This document shows positions 1 through 8,009 of a stretch of 14,075 bases of DNA, in pieces. Within the stretch, counting starts at the first letter, position 1; the number at the start of each line of letters is the position of its first letter. The notes beneath the pieces were generated by a model that saw nothing but the letters and a program-made list of their open reading frames with translations, was not told where the DNA came from and did not search any database. The stretch is from Firmicutes bacterium UBA3910 (GTDB lineage Bacteria > Bacillota > Limnochordia > Darwinibacteriales > Darwinibacteriaceae), in contig DGFC01000143.1 in the NCBI GenBank assembly GCA_002391465.1, positions 1-14,075 on the forward strand. Reading direction: 5' to 3'. Position numbers and translations under genes: made by a program.

Positions 1-402
1 ATAGCGGTATTTCAGCCGCAGCGACTCATCAACATCCTCCGCTTGATGGATGGGAAATGGCGGTGTTTTCGCCTCTGCCAAAAGAGTGAGTCCGGTGACC
101 TGAACTTCGATTTCACCTGTGGCCAGGTTCGCATTGGCCTGACCCTCGGGCCGCGCAGCTACTTTACCCGTAACAGACAGGACATACTCGCTGCGCAGTT
201 TTTCAGCAACAGCAAACTGCTCACTGCCAAGCGAATCGGGATCTAATACTACCTGGACTAGGCCAGAACGATCCCTCAAGTCGATAAAGATCACTTGTCC
301 CAGATCACGGCGGCGGTGAACCCATCCGTTCAGGACCACCGTTTCACCAATATGTTCCCTGCGCAATTCTCCGCATTTATGCGTCCTCTTCCAATCCGTC
401 AC
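1..402 (-). CDS. aspS: Aspartyl-tRNA synthetase, N-terminal part (cut by window edge)
   Basis: Class II aminoacyl-tRNA synthetase that charges tRNA-Asp in the cytoplasm. Only the first 134 codons are present. I translated this frame directly: it opens [14 protein letters not shown] and continues with [34 protein letters not shown] and a segment ending LRLKYRY at the edge. This is the N-terminal OB-fold anticodon-binding domain of bacterial AspRS and the linker to the catalytic core; the catalytic domain lies outside. The GTG start overlaps the hisS TGA stop by 4 nt (GTGA), and an AGGAG lies 10 nt upstream inside hisS, which implies translational coupling. The hisS-aspS pair is common in Firmicutes. 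Whether the enzyme is discriminating or non-discriminating (Asp/Asn) cannot be judged from this fragment. Confidence 0.95.
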   Translation of the reverse strand, partial: MTDWKRTHKCGELRREHIGETVVLNGWVHRRRDLGQVIFIDLRDRSGLVQVVLDPDSLGSEQFAVAEKLRSEYVLSVTGKVAARPEGQANANLATGEIEVQVTGLTLLAEAKTPPFPIHQAEDVDESLRLKYRY

Positions 403-1673
403 TTTTCACACGCTCCTAAAGCAGTAATCAGCTCATCTAATTGCTGCAGATCTTTAAGTTCCTGTTGGCCATCGCCCATGTTCCTCACCAGTACCTGCCC
501 AGCGGCCAGTTCCTCTTCTCCAAAGATAAGGACATATCTGCTGGCCAGCCTGTTGGCAGCCTTCATCTGGGCCCGCATACTGCGGTCCATGTAATCCATC
601 TCTACCCAGATTCCCCGTTTTCTGAAATAGTGGGCGACCCGGGCAGCCTCCAGCTTAGTTTCGCCGCCAAAGTGGATTAGGTAGGCTAGCGGACTTTTTT
701 TCGACTCTCCCAGTTTATCCTGGGCCTTCAAGGCCAATAACAGGCGCTCTACGCCCACCGCAAAGCCCACGGCTGGAGTCGGCTGGCCACCGCATTCCTC
801 CACTAGTCCATCATAACGTCCCCCTGCCCCAATGGCGTCTTGGGCACCCAACGCCGCATACTTCACTTCAAACACAGTACGGGTGTAATAGTCAAAGCCC
901 CGAACAAGGCGAGGGTTAACATTGTAGGAAATCTCAAGTACATCAAGATAGCTTAGTACCTGACTGAAATGATCGGTGCAGTCGGCGCACAGATACTCGC
1001 TAATAGTGGGAGCACTGGCAATAATGGGCTGGCATCCCTTCACCTTACAGTCCAACAGGCGAAGTGGGTTGCGGTCAAGCCTAGATTGGCAGCTCTGGCA
1101 CAGCTTATCCCTCTGGGGCTCGAAATAATCTACCAGGGCAGCCCGATAGGCGGGACGGCACTCGGGACAGCCAATGCTGTTTATTTCCACCTCAAATCCA
1201 TCCAAGCCGCATGCCTCGTATAACTCCAACGGTAGGGCAATGCTTTCGGCGTCTAACAGCGGGTCATCCGAACCGAGGATCTCAAAACCAAACTGGGTGA
1301 ACTGTCTATACCTGCCGCTCTGGGGCCTTTCGTAGCGGAACATGGGCCCGTAGTAATAAAGTTTTACCGGCAGGGGCCCGCTGCCCAGCTTGTTTTCCAG
1401 AAACGCCCGGACAACCGGGGCTGTCCCCTCTGGCCTCAGTGTTAAACTGCGCTCACCCCGATCGGTGAATGTATACATCTCTTTCTCAACGATGTCGGTG
1501 GTATCCCCGATACCTCGCTGAAACAACTCTGTATGTTCGAAAATGGGTGTGCGGATTTCCCCAAAGCCGTAGGCATGGCACACCCGCCTAATCTTTTCCT
1601 CCAGTTCCAACCAAAGTTCCGCGTCCGCAGGCAGAATATCGTTGGTTCCCCTGGGCCGTGTGGCTAACGTCAT
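399..1673 (-). CDS. hisS: Histidyl-tRNA synthetase
   Basis: Class II synthetase that charges tRNA-His. The 424-residue product has the family's usual length. Visible features are the N-terminal [10 protein letters not shown] (7-16), motif 2 [14 protein letters not shown] (112-125), the histidine-specific [15 protein letters not shown] (256-270), glycine-rich motif 3 [15 protein letters not shown] (301-315) and a C-terminal anticodon-binding domain from about residue 327. The cysteine pairs around 169-232 (CPEC, CQSC, DCK-x3-C, CADC) are a familiar insertion feature of many bacterial HisRS. I chose the ATG at 1673 because AGGAGGG lies 10 nt upstream and the protein then begins [10 protein letters not shown]. 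An in-frame GTG 17 codons further upstream would run through a terminator-like hairpin and lacks homology. The gene ends in a 4-nt overlap with aspS. No T-box leader fits, because the preceding gene stops only about 60 nt upstream. Confidence 0.97.
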   Translation of the reverse strand: MTLATRPRGTNDILPADAELWLELEEKIRRVCHAYGFGEIRTPIFEHTELFQRGIGDTTDIVEKEMYTFTDRGERSLTLRPEGTAPVVRAFLENKLGSGPLPVKLYYYGPMFRYERPQSGRYRQFTQFGFEILGSDDPLLDAESIALPLELYEACGLDGFEVEINSIGCPECRPAYRAALVDYFEPQRDKLCQSCQSRLDRNPLRLLDCKVKGCQPIIASAPTISEYLCADCTDHFSQVLSYLDVLEISYNVNPRLVRGFDYYTRTVFEVKYAALGAQDAIGAGGRYDGLVEECGGQPTPAVGFAVGVERLLLALKAQDKLGESKKSPLAYLIHFGGETKLEAARVAHYFRKRGIWVEMDYMDRSMRAQMKAANRLASRYVLIFGEEELAAGQVLVRNMGDGQQELKDLQQLDELITALGACEK

Positions 1674-1683
1674 TGTGGGTTCT

Positions 1684-1690
1684 CCCTCCT
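1684..1690 (-). promoter_or_regulatory. Strong ribosome binding site of hisS
   Basis: AGGAGGG on the minus strand, 10 nt before the ATG at 1673. It decides the hisS start against the longer reading frame that begins at 1724. It sits just downstream of the U-tract of the hairpin at 1698-1728. Confidence 0.8.
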
Positions 1691-1697
1691 CAATTGT

Positions 1698-1728
1698 AAA
1701 AAAGCGAGTGATGGTGGCCACCACTCGC
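1698..1728 (-). terminator. Intrinsic terminator-like hairpin between the PPIase gene and hisS
   Basis: On the minus strand GCGAGTG (from 1728) pairs with CACTCGC (ending 1704). The inner GTGG and CCAT extend the stem to about 11 bp with one G-U pair around a 3-nt loop, and six T follow directly. This has the form of a rho-independent terminator. It begins 8 nt after the PPIase stop codon and ends only 24 nt before the hisS ATG. Because hisS shows no promoter of its own, it probably acts as a partial terminator or attenuator. The plus-strand reading has no U-tract after the hairpin. Confidence 0.75.
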
Positions 1729-1736
1729 CTCTTCTC

Positions 1737-3191
1737 CTACTCATCTGCAGCCGGTTCATCTGGCCCTTGTTCAGGCGATTCCTCCGCTGCGGTGGCCTCC
1801 TGCTGGGCCTCTAACATCGCAGCCTGCCGCTCTTGAAAAGCGGCGATGCGCTCTTCAATGATTCTGGCTTCCTCATAGCGTTCTAGGCGGTTCACATTGT
1901 TGTACAGCGTGAGCTGTGCAAAGATATCATCGGGCGCCAGCTCGGAAGCCCGCAGATAGGCCTCAACCGCCTCATCTTCCCTCTCTGCCTCCAAATAAAG
2001 ATTACCCAAGAGCATGTGCAGGGAGTAATCCTCTTCGAACTGTTCTATAGCCAAGAGATACTGGGCAATTGCCTCGTCCAGATTATCCATCTCTTGATAG
2101 ACATCGCCAAGGGAGGAGTAGAGATAGGGATTGGTTGGCTGCTGCTCGATAGCCAGTTTATAGTTACGGATAGCCTCGTCATAGTTCCCCTGCAGCAGCT
2201 GAGCACGGGCATTCATCTGGTAATCGGTGTAAACGATGTCAGCCTCTTCCCGCACACCTTCAATCCAGGCTATTAGATCAGCGCGACCCTTTTCATCCCG
2301 CACCTCGTCTTCGATCAGGGCCCTGACCCTTTCGAACTCTTTACCTTCAGCGTCCTTCCGCTCAGTTACCATAATGATATGGTAACCATACTGGCTGCGC
2401 ACCGGTTCACTGATTTCATTTATCCCTAAGGCGAAGGCAGCTTCTTCAAACTCCGGCACTGTAATTCCCCGGGATATGAAGCCGATATCTCCACCTGCGT
2501 CCCTGCTCGAGTCTTCCGAATACTTCACGGCCAGATCAGCGAAGTTCTCCGCATTTACTTCGGCATAGATCTCCCATGCCCTAGCCTCAGCCTCGGCCCA
2601 TCCTTCCTCCGTCAGCTCTAACGGAGAAACGAGAATGTGGCTGGGCCGCACCTCTTCGTAAGCTTCCTTGATTTCCCACTCTTCAACAGGTACATCGCTA
2701 AGGACTTCCCGTTTCAGCTTCCTGAACTGAATCTCCTGGGCTATTTGGCGCTTTAGCACTTCTTCAGAAAGGCCAGCTAACTCCAGCTGCGTTTCGTAGT
2801 CCTCCACGCTGGGGAACAAATCTATAAGTGTCTGCAGCTCAGCAGCGATTTCCTCATCGGAAGCGGTGATTTTCCGCTTTGCAATTTCCTGCTGGATCAA
2901 CACCGATTCAATCAGTGTCTGCAGCGTCTGATACTGGACCGTTTCGTAGCTGCTGCCCGGGAGAACTCCCTGCTGCTGTTGAATAGTCTGGAGATTATGC
3001 AAAAAGTGATTGTACAGTTCATACTGGGTGATGTTTTCGCCGTTGACAGTGGCCACGGGAGTCAAAGCTACCTGTTGCCCGCTGTTGCTGCGGAACAGGG
3101 CTTCCCCGGCTGCCCACAGCAGTCCCCCTGCCATGCACGCTACAACAACGATTACAACAACTTTCATTCGCCCGCGCAGTTTGTGGAACAT
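1737..3191 (-). CDS. Membrane-anchored or exported parvulin peptidyl-prolyl isomerase with TPR repeats (PrsA/SurA-like)
   Basis: Predicted folding catalyst outside the membrane that isomerises X-Pro bonds in exported proteins. The 484 residues show a basic N-terminus and hydrophobic segment (about 11-32), a SurA_N/trigger-type helical region (45-175), a parvulin rotamase domain (182-276; RPSHILV, GGDIGFISRG, QYGYHII) and at least three TPR-like repeats (about 325-450, e.g. GNYDEAIRNYKLAIEQQPTN). The tail is acidic and rich in Gln, Ala and Pro. VVAC at 16-19 could be a lipobox as in Bacillus PrsA, but the residues after Cys19 stay hydrophobic, so a transmembrane anchor is equally possible. I chose ATG 3191: AAAGGAAAGG lies about 9 nt upstream, and the promoter at 3232-3260 would place transcription start near 3225, excluding the ATG at 3227. 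It is first in a unit with hisS and aspS. The parvulin call is firm; the TPR partner is unknown. Confidence 0.88.
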   Translation of the reverse strand: MFHKLRGRMKVVVIVVVACMAGGLLWAAGEALFRSNSGQQVALTPVATVNGENITQYELYNHFLHNLQTIQQQQGVLPGSSYETVQYQTLQTLIESVLIQQEIAKRKITASDEEIAAELQTLIDLFPSVEDYETQLELAGLSEEVLKRQIAQEIQFRKLKREVLSDVPVEEWEIKEAYEEVRPSHILVSPLELTEEGWAEAEARAWEIYAEVNAENFADLAVKYSEDSSRDAGGDIGFISRGITVPEFEEAAFALGINEISEPVRSQYGYHIIMVTERKDAEGKEFERVRALIEDEVRDEKGRADLIAWIEGVREEADIVYTDYQMNARAQLLQGNYDEAIRNYKLAIEQQPTNPYLYSSLGDVYQEMDNLDEAIAQYLLAIEQFEEDYSLHMLLGNLYLEAEREDEAVEAYLRASELAPDDIFAQLTLYNNVNRLERYEEARIIEERIAAFQERQAAMLEAQQEATAAEESPEQGPDEPAADE

Positions 3192-3200
3192 AAGACCAAT

Positions 3201-3210
3201 CCTTTCCTTT
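3201..3210 (-). promoter_or_regulatory. Ribosome binding site of the PPIase gene
   Basis: AAAGGAAAGG on the minus strand, about 9 nt before the ATG at 3191. No comparable sequence precedes the in-frame ATG at 3227, so this site decides the start. Confidence 0.6.
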
Positions 3211-3231
3211 TTACAAAAGACCAACATAATA

Positions 3232-3260
3232 ATTGTACTTTAAATGCGGTTTTGTGTCAA
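3232..3260 (-). promoter_or_regulatory. Consensus sigma-A type promoter for the PPIase-hisS-aspS unit
   Basis: Minus strand: -35 TTGACA (3260-3255), a 17-nt spacer, and -10 TACAAT (3237-3232). The -35 matches the consensus fully and the -10 at five of six positions (TATAAT). The predicted transcription start is near 3225, giving a leader of roughly 35 nt before ATG 3191. The -35 box overlaps the hemZ TGA stop codon, so the unit can be transcribed independently of the recJ-hemZ block, although no terminator separates them. Confidence 0.85.
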
Positions 3261-4747
3261 ACGAGCAAATGCTTCCGGATCTGGTCTATTTTCGCTGGTA
3301 AATCAGTCTCGATCTGCCGCGCATAGGTAGCCGGACATTTGGCGTTGACAACCCTTATCAGCGTTAAATCGGGGTTAACAAGCTTAGTAATACCCCCGCC
3401 GCCTAAGGCAATTGTGGTCTGCCTTTCTTCCATCATTTGAATATTATAAATACACTCAAAACCTGGCCTAGCATAACCCACATTTTCCAGATGACCCAGA
3501 ATGTAACGCTGCCGGTACAAATAGTAAGGCTCCATTCCCATCTGCTGGGCGTAATCACTAGCTAGAGCAGCCATCGCTTCACCGTGTGCTTGTGCCAGCT
3601 GCAAATAGGATGTGTCCCTCTTGAGGCGTGATGCTCGCTTCAAAGCCAGGCTGTGCACCGTGAGATTGTCCGGTCCAAGGGCCGCGATTTCCTCCAGCGT
3701 CTGCTCCACATGACTTGGTTCTTCTCCAGGCAGGCCTAAGATAATATCCATATTAATACCCTCAATACCTTCTTTACGGGCCTGCCAAAATGCTGTACGA
3801 ACCTGGTCCACCGTATGCTGACGTCCAATGGCCTGAAGCGTTTCATCATGCATGCTCTGGGGATTAATCGAAATGCGGTTTACGCCGGCAGCCTTCAACG
3901 ACCGCAGCGTATCCGGGGAAAGCGTTTCGGGTCTCCCCGCTTCTACCGTAAATTCCACCGTGTGTTCTGTTCTCAACTCGGCGTTGACTAAGGCGAGCAG
4001 CTCGGCCAAGGCTGCCCCCTGTACCGTCGTGGGCGTACCGCCGCCGAAATAAATGGACTCAACCTGTATGCCTGTCTCTCGCAGCAGAGCGCCCACCGCC
4101 CGAATCTCTGCCTGGAGTGCGGCCAAAAAGCCAGCCATTAAATGTCCATGGCTATCTATGGGATAGGACGCAAAGGAGCAGTAGCTACAGCGCGTTGGGC
4201 AGAAGGGAATGCCTAGATAAACGCTGACCGGATCATTGGGTTCGGGATGGAACAACGGTCTCTGCTTCGCCGCTACTTCCAGCATTAACCCTATCTTGTC
4301 CGGAGCAACTCCATAAACTCCCTCCAACAGATCCCGTACCTCATCCGAAGAAAAACCCCTATCCAACAGCGTATGGGTGACCTTCATGGGTCGGACACCA
4401 AGGAGGATGCCCCAGGGACTGGCAGCAAGGTTAAACTCCCTTTCCAGTACTCGCTGCACACCCAAACGGACCCTTTCCTTCAGCCGCCTTTCCCGATCTG
4501 CACTGTCGTACCGCCTGTCCACGATCTCCCTATCCAAACAGGTCCAGGGTTCTCCACCTGCCAGGGCGACCGTGACCGCAAGGGGCCCATTCTCACCGCG
4601 CCACTCCGTTTCAATCCTCAGGGCGCGACCGTGGCCAAAGGTGGCTTCAGGCACCAAAGACCGGATAACCGCCTCAATGGAGGGGACAAGCTCCGGTGCC
4701 GCATCTATCTGAAATTGTTCGGGTTCTAAGTGATAGCGAAGAGTTAT
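3257..4747 (-). CDS. hemZ: Coproporphyrinogen III dehydrogenase-like radical SAM protein HemZ
   Basis: Radical SAM enzyme of the oxygen-independent coproporphyrinogen oxidase family, HemZ branch, thought to act in heme-related metabolism. Counting from the TTG at 4657, the [4Fe-4S]-binding CPTRCSYC (Cys 153, 157, 160) sits in YLGIPFCPTRCSYCSF, followed by YFGGGTPTT. GVRPMKVTHTLLDRG lies upstream in the HemZ-type N-terminal domain. The first canonical start is TTG 4657 (466 residues), but the frame stays open 34 codons further and reads ITLRYHLEPEQFQIDAAPEL, which looks like real N-terminal protein. No ATG, GTG, TTG or CTG lies in that extension. ATA at 4747 has AAGGAAG 7 nt upstream and would give 496 residues, close to the roughly 500 of Bacillus HemZ. 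I therefore give 4747 as the probable start, with 4657 as the fallback. Only 22 nt separate it from the preceding hydrolase gene. Family call firm; exact reaction less so. Confidence 0.92.
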   Translation of the reverse strand: MTLRYHLEPEQFQIDAAPELVPSIEAVIRSLVPEATFGHGRALRIETEWRGENGPLAVTVALAGGEPWTCLDREIVDRRYDSADRERRLKERVRLGVQRVLEREFNLAASPWGILLGVRPMKVTHTLLDRGFSSDEVRDLLEGVYGVAPDKIGLMLEVAAKQRPLFHPEPNDPVSVYLGIPFCPTRCSYCSFASYPIDSHGHLMAGFLAALQAEIRAVGALLRETGIQVESIYFGGGTPTTVQGAALAELLALVNAELRTEHTVEFTVEAGRPETLSPDTLRSLKAAGVNRISINPQSMHDETLQAIGRQHTVDQVRTAFWQARKEGIEGINMDIILGLPGEEPSHVEQTLEEIAALGPDNLTVHSLALKRASRLKRDTSYLQLAQAHGEAMAALASDYAQQMGMEPYYLYRQRYILGHLENVGYARPGFECIYNIQMMEERQTTIALGGGGITKLVNPDLTLIRVVNAKCPATYARQIETDLPAKIDQIRKHLLV

Positions 4748-4754
4748 GGGGTCA

Positions 4755-4761
4755 CTTCCTT
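4755..4761 (-). promoter_or_regulatory. Ribosome binding site in front of a possible ATA start of hemZ
   Basis: AAGGAAG on the minus strand, 7 nt before ATA 4747, in the 22-nt gap after the hydrolase stop. The GTG that overlaps this site reads only three codons before a stop, so the ATA is the plausible initiation point if this site is used. Confidence 0.55.
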
Positions 4762-4769
4762 ACCTACCA

Positions 4770-5381
4770 TTACAAGAATGGGTTGCTCTTAATTTCAGCA
4801 CGAATTGTCGTGCTGTCACCATGGCCCGGATAGACCACAGTATCCAGGGGCAGTCTCGCCAAACGCAGAACGCTTTCCTGCAACACGTCCCTGTCTCCGT
4901 TGGGCAGATCCCAGCGGCCGACTGAACCTTGGAACAACGTGTCACCGCTGATTACAAAGCCCGGTGCATAAAGGGAAATACCGCCGGGAGAGTGGCCAGG
5001 TGTATGGAGAACTTCCAACTTGCCGTCTCCCACCGGGATGAAATCCCCATCCTTCAGCAGCCTATCGGCTTTGACAACGGGGAACTCAGCCCTCACTAGG
5101 CGGGCAAGGTTAAGTTCCTCACTGCTAAGATACGCTTCCTCGTCAATGTGGATGAGGAGGGGTGCTCCCGTTTTCTCCATGAACCAGGCATTACCCGCAA
5201 TGTGATCGGCATGACCATGGGTGTTGACGATGGCTTTAACCGTCAAATTCCGCTCATCGATAAAATCGAGCACCTCTTGGGATGCTCCGCCGGGATCCAC
5301 TATCACTGCCTCATCTCCATCATAAACGACGTAGCAGTTCACCATCATCAGGGTGCCAACTAAAAATCTTTCCACCTGCAT
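4770..5381 (-). CDS. Metallo-beta-lactamase-fold hydrolase, glyoxalase II-like (YqgX type)
   Basis: Cytoplasmic dinuclear metal hydrolase, 203 residues, the usual length of the short glyoxalase-II-like family found in Firmicutes. The metal-binding signature THGHADH is at 54-60, followed by HTPGHSPGG (His130), the bridging SGDTLF (Asp147) and YPGHG (His187), so all ligands appear present. It lacks the C-terminal substrate-recognition domain of classical hydroxyacylglutathione hydrolase, so the substrate may be another thioester or small molecule; I would not name it gloB. The ATG at 5381 has AAGGAG inside the end of dtd. The two genes are separated by a single nucleotide, which suggests coupled translation. 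This position between dtd and hemZ is consistent with a conserved clostridial operon. No export signal is visible. Confidence 0.9.
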   Translation of the reverse strand: MQVERFLVGTLMMVNCYVVYDGDEAVIVDPGGASQEVLDFIDERNLTVKAIVNTHGHADHIAGNAWFMEKTGAPLLIHIDEEAYLSSEELNLARLVRAEFPVVKADRLLKDGDFIPVGDGKLEVLHTPGHSPGGISLYAPGFVISGDTLFQGSVGRWDLPNGDRDVLQESVLRLARLPLDTVVYPGHGDSTTIRAEIKSNPFL

Positions 5382-5382
5382 G

Positions 5383-5832
5383 TCAGAACTCTCCTTCCGA
5401 GCTCAACAGAATCGTTACCGGACCGTCGTTCAACAACTCTACCTCCATTTGAGCCTGGAAGATGCCGGTTTCGACTACAACGCCTTTCTGGCGTAAACTG
5501 CTCACGAATTCCTGGTACAGCTCATCTGCCTCAGCTGGAGAAGCGGCTGTACTAAAACTGGGCCGCCGGCCTCGACGCGCATCCCCGTATAACGTAAACT
5601 GAGACACAGCCAAGACAGAACCGCCCACCTGCTGCACGTTGAGATTCATCTTCCCTTCCTCGTCTGGGAATATGCGTAAAAAGGCAACTTTTTCCGCCAG
5701 ATACTCGCTATCCGCCTCGGTGTCGCCTTGTCCAACGCCTAAAAACACCAACAAACCGTGGTCAATTTGGGCCACACTCTTCCCCTCTACCCTGACTCCG
5801 GCCTGCCGTACCCTCTGCACAACTGCACGCAC
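5383..5832 (-). CDS. dtd: D-aminoacyl-tRNA deacylase
   Basis: Proofreading enzyme that removes D-amino acids (and glycine mischarged on tRNA-Ala) from tRNA, keeping D-residues out of protein. The 149 residues match the normal family length. The two catalytic signatures are SQFT (77-80, in [10 protein letters not shown]) and the cross-subunit Gly-Pro motif NDGPVT (135-140). The N-terminus [13 protein letters not shown] is typical. The start is GTG 5832: an in-frame TGA lies three codons upstream, and AAGGAT sits about 8 nt before it. The gene begins 19 nt after the rel stop, and its end carries the ribosome binding site of the next gene. Pairing with rel is conserved in Firmicutes. Confidence 0.96.
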   Translation of the reverse strand: MRAVVQRVRQAGVRVEGKSVAQIDHGLLVFLGVGQGDTEADSEYLAEKVAFLRIFPDEEGKMNLNVQQVGGSVLAVSQFTLYGDARRGRRPSFSTAASPAEADELYQEFVSSLRQKGVVVETGIFQAQMEVELLNDGPVTILLSSEGEF

Positions 5833-5851
5833 ACTGCATCATCCTTAATTC

Positions 5852-7990
5852 CTATGTGGGGCTCGCCCTATACACATTAAGGACACCGCTCACTTGGCGT
5901 AGGGCCCCCATAACATTGTTCAAATGATCAACATCATGAATTTCTACCACAAGCTGAATCATGGCCGACTCGAATTTCCTTGAGCGGGCGGTAACCGCCT
6001 CCACGTTAGCCTTCCGTTCTGACAGAGTGTTCATAATACTGGTGAGCAGATTGGGCTTATCGATGGCCTCAATCTCAATCTCCACCGGATATGAATCGGA
6101 CTCGGCCGCATTCCATTTAACTTCGATCTCTCTGCCCGAATCCAAGTCCAAGTTTTGTACATTGGGGCAGTCGGCGCGATGTATCGATATCCCCCTACCC
6201 CGGGTGACATAGCCGAGGATAGGATCGCCAGGTACAGGATTACAGCACTTAGAGAAGCGGACCAAGAGGTTATCTGCACCTTCCACTTCAATTCCCCGGG
6301 TCGCCTCCCGCCACTTCTTCTCATCCACTTCTGGCAGCCTGCGCTGCTCTGTAGTATCCTGTCCAATGATTTTCTGCAGCACTTGGGGGGCTTTGATGCG
6401 CCCAGACCCTACACTAGCCAGCAGTTCTTCCGGCGTACTCACACCGTACTTCTGCGCAACCTTCTTAAGGTTGGCCTCACTCAGCACTTCCCTTACTTCC
6501 AACGATGCCTTCTTCGTTTCCCTCTCTAAAAGTTCACGACCGCGGTTTACGTTTTCCTCCCGCTGCTCTTCCTTCAGCCAGGAACGGATGCGGCTGCGTG
6601 CCTTGGAGGTCTTGACAAAGGCCAACCAGTCTCTGGTGGGATTGGCCGATTTGCTCGTAAGGATCTCAACGTAATCCCCGTTCTTGAGCTCGTAGTTCAA
6701 GGGCACTATTCGACCGTTCACCTTGGCGCCGAAACAGCTGAGGCCCACGTCAGTATGGATTTCGAAGGCGAAATCTACCGGCGTTGCGCCGTTAGGCAGC
6801 GTCTTAACATCCCCTTTAGGTGTGAAGACAAACACCTCATCCTCAAAGAGGTCGATCTTAAGCGTATCCATAAACTCCTGGGGATCTTTCACTTCCTGCA
6901 ACCACTCGATAGCTTCCCGCAGCCAGCCCACCTTTGCCTCGTCGGACATATCCTTGCTCCGCCCCTCTTTGTACATCCAGTGAGCGGCCACACCCTTTTC
7001 AGCCGTACGATGCATGTCCCAAGTCCGGATCTGAATCTCATAGGGCTCGCCGTGGGGAACCATCACGGTCGTATGCAGAGACTGGTAGAGGTTTGATTTA
7101 GGAACAGCAATGTAGTCCTTAAACCTGCCCGGAATAGGTTTCCACAAGGCGTGGATGATGCCAAGGGCAGCATAGCAGTCCCGCACTGTCTCCACAATGA
7201 TGCGGATGGCCATCAGATCATAAATCTCGTCCAGGTTCTTATTCTGCCTCTTCATCTTCTGGTAAATACTGTATAAATGCTTAGGCCGGCCCTGGATCTC
7301 ACATTCCATATTAACTTCCGCCAGGCGTTTGGCAATAATGTCCATGACCTCCTGCAGGTCACCTTCCCGCTCCTGCCTCTTGCGGTCTATTTCTTTCACC
7401 AACATATAGTACTCATTGGGATGAAGGTGGCGGAAAGCCAAGTCTTCCATTTCAAACTTGATCTTCCAGATACCTAAACGATGAGCTAGGGGGGCGAAGA
7501 TATCCAGCGTCTCCTGGGAAATCAACTGCTGCTTTTCAGGAGCCACATGACTCAACGTCCTCATGTTGTGCAGGCGGTCGGCTAGCTTAATCAGGATAAC
7601 ACGCACATCCTCCGCCATGGCGAAAATCATCTTGCGCATACTTTCCGCTTGGTGTTCAAAGCGGTCACGGAACGGGAGCTTTTCCAGTTTGGTAACCCCT
7701 TCCACCAGCATTAAAACGGTGGGGCCAAACTCCTTTTCCATCTCCTCCCGGGTAACTTCCGTGTCCTCCAAAACGTCATGGAGCAGACCTGCCGCTATCG
7801 TCTCAACATCCAGCTCCAGGTCTGCCAAAATCAAAGCCACTTCGTAAGGATGCTCAAAATAGAGGGAGCCAGATTCGCGGAACTGACCCTTGTGGGCACG
7901 CTGAGAAAAGTGGAATGCCTTAGCAACAAGCTCCACATTGGCTTCAGGATAGTATGCTGTGATGCGATCTAGCAAATAGTGTAAGTCCAC
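5852..7990 (-). CDS. relA: Bifunctional (p)ppGpp synthetase/hydrolase (Rel/SpoT homologue)
   Basis: Master enzyme of the stringent response: makes (p)ppGpp from ATP and GDP/GTP on starved ribosomes and hydrolyses it. The 712 residues include the hydrolase HD domain with its signature intact (HDVLEDT, 71-77), and the synthetase with GRPKHLYSIYQKM (234-246), RFKD (289-292), YQSLHTTV (302-309) and EIQIRTWDMHRTAE (318-331). A TGS domain (about 380-445), the Zn-finger/CC region (KCCNPVPGD, HRADC at 604-608) and a C-terminal ACT domain (about 636-708) follow. RFKD rather than the EXDD of E. coli RelA marks the bifunctional Rel type, and neither active site looks degraded. The GTG start follows a very G-rich site (GGGGAGGGGGG), 19 nt after the apt stop. 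The order recJ-apt-rel-dtd is the classical Firmicutes arrangement. Confidence 0.97.
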   Translation of the reverse strand: MDLHYLLDRITAYYPEANVELVAKAFHFSQRAHKGQFRESGSLYFEHPYEVALILADLELDVETIAAGLLHDVLEDTEVTREEMEKEFGPTVLMLVEGVTKLEKLPFRDRFEHQAESMRKMIFAMAEDVRVILIKLADRLHNMRTLSHVAPEKQQLISQETLDIFAPLAHRLGIWKIKFEMEDLAFRHLHPNEYYMLVKEIDRKRQEREGDLQEVMDIIAKRLAEVNMECEIQGRPKHLYSIYQKMKRQNKNLDEIYDLMAIRIIVETVRDCYAALGIIHALWKPIPGRFKDYIAVPKSNLYQSLHTTVMVPHGEPYEIQIRTWDMHRTAEKGVAAHWMYKEGRSKDMSDEAKVGWLREAIEWLQEVKDPQEFMDTLKIDLFEDEVFVFTPKGDVKTLPNGATPVDFAFEIHTDVGLSCFGAKVNGRIVPLNYELKNGDYVEILTSKSANPTRDWLAFVKTSKARSRIRSWLKEEQREENVNRGRELLERETKKASLEVREVLSEANLKKVAQKYGVSTPEELLASVGSGRIKAPQVLQKIIGQDTTEQRRLPEVDEKKWREATRGIEVEGADNLLVRFSKCCNPVPGDPILGYVTRGRGISIHRADCPNVQNLDLDSGREIEVKWNAAESDSYPVEIEIEAIDKPNLLTSIMNTLSERKANVEAVTARSRKFESAMIQLVVEIHDVDHLNNVMGALRQVSGVLNVYRASPT

Positions 7991-8009
7991 GAACTTCCCC
8001 CCTCCCCGA

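Noticed and set aside
1693..1721. TACAAT at 1698-1693 on the minus strand as a hisS -10 box
   Set aside because: No -35-like hexamer occurs 16-18 nt upstream (that space is the hairpin), and transcription would begin inside the ribosome binding site.
1674..1724. Longer hisS N-terminus starting at GTG 1724
   Set aside because: It would translate the terminator-like hairpin and the ribosome binding site, and the added residues do not resemble HisRS.
1660..1745. T-box riboswitch before hisS
   Set aside because: The non-coding gap is about 63 nt, too short for a T-box, and no T-box sequence was seen.
4760..4945. Second minus-strand frame of 61 codons inside the hydrolase gene
   Set aside because: It lies in an alternate frame of a well-supported metallo-beta-lactamase gene and shows no independent features.
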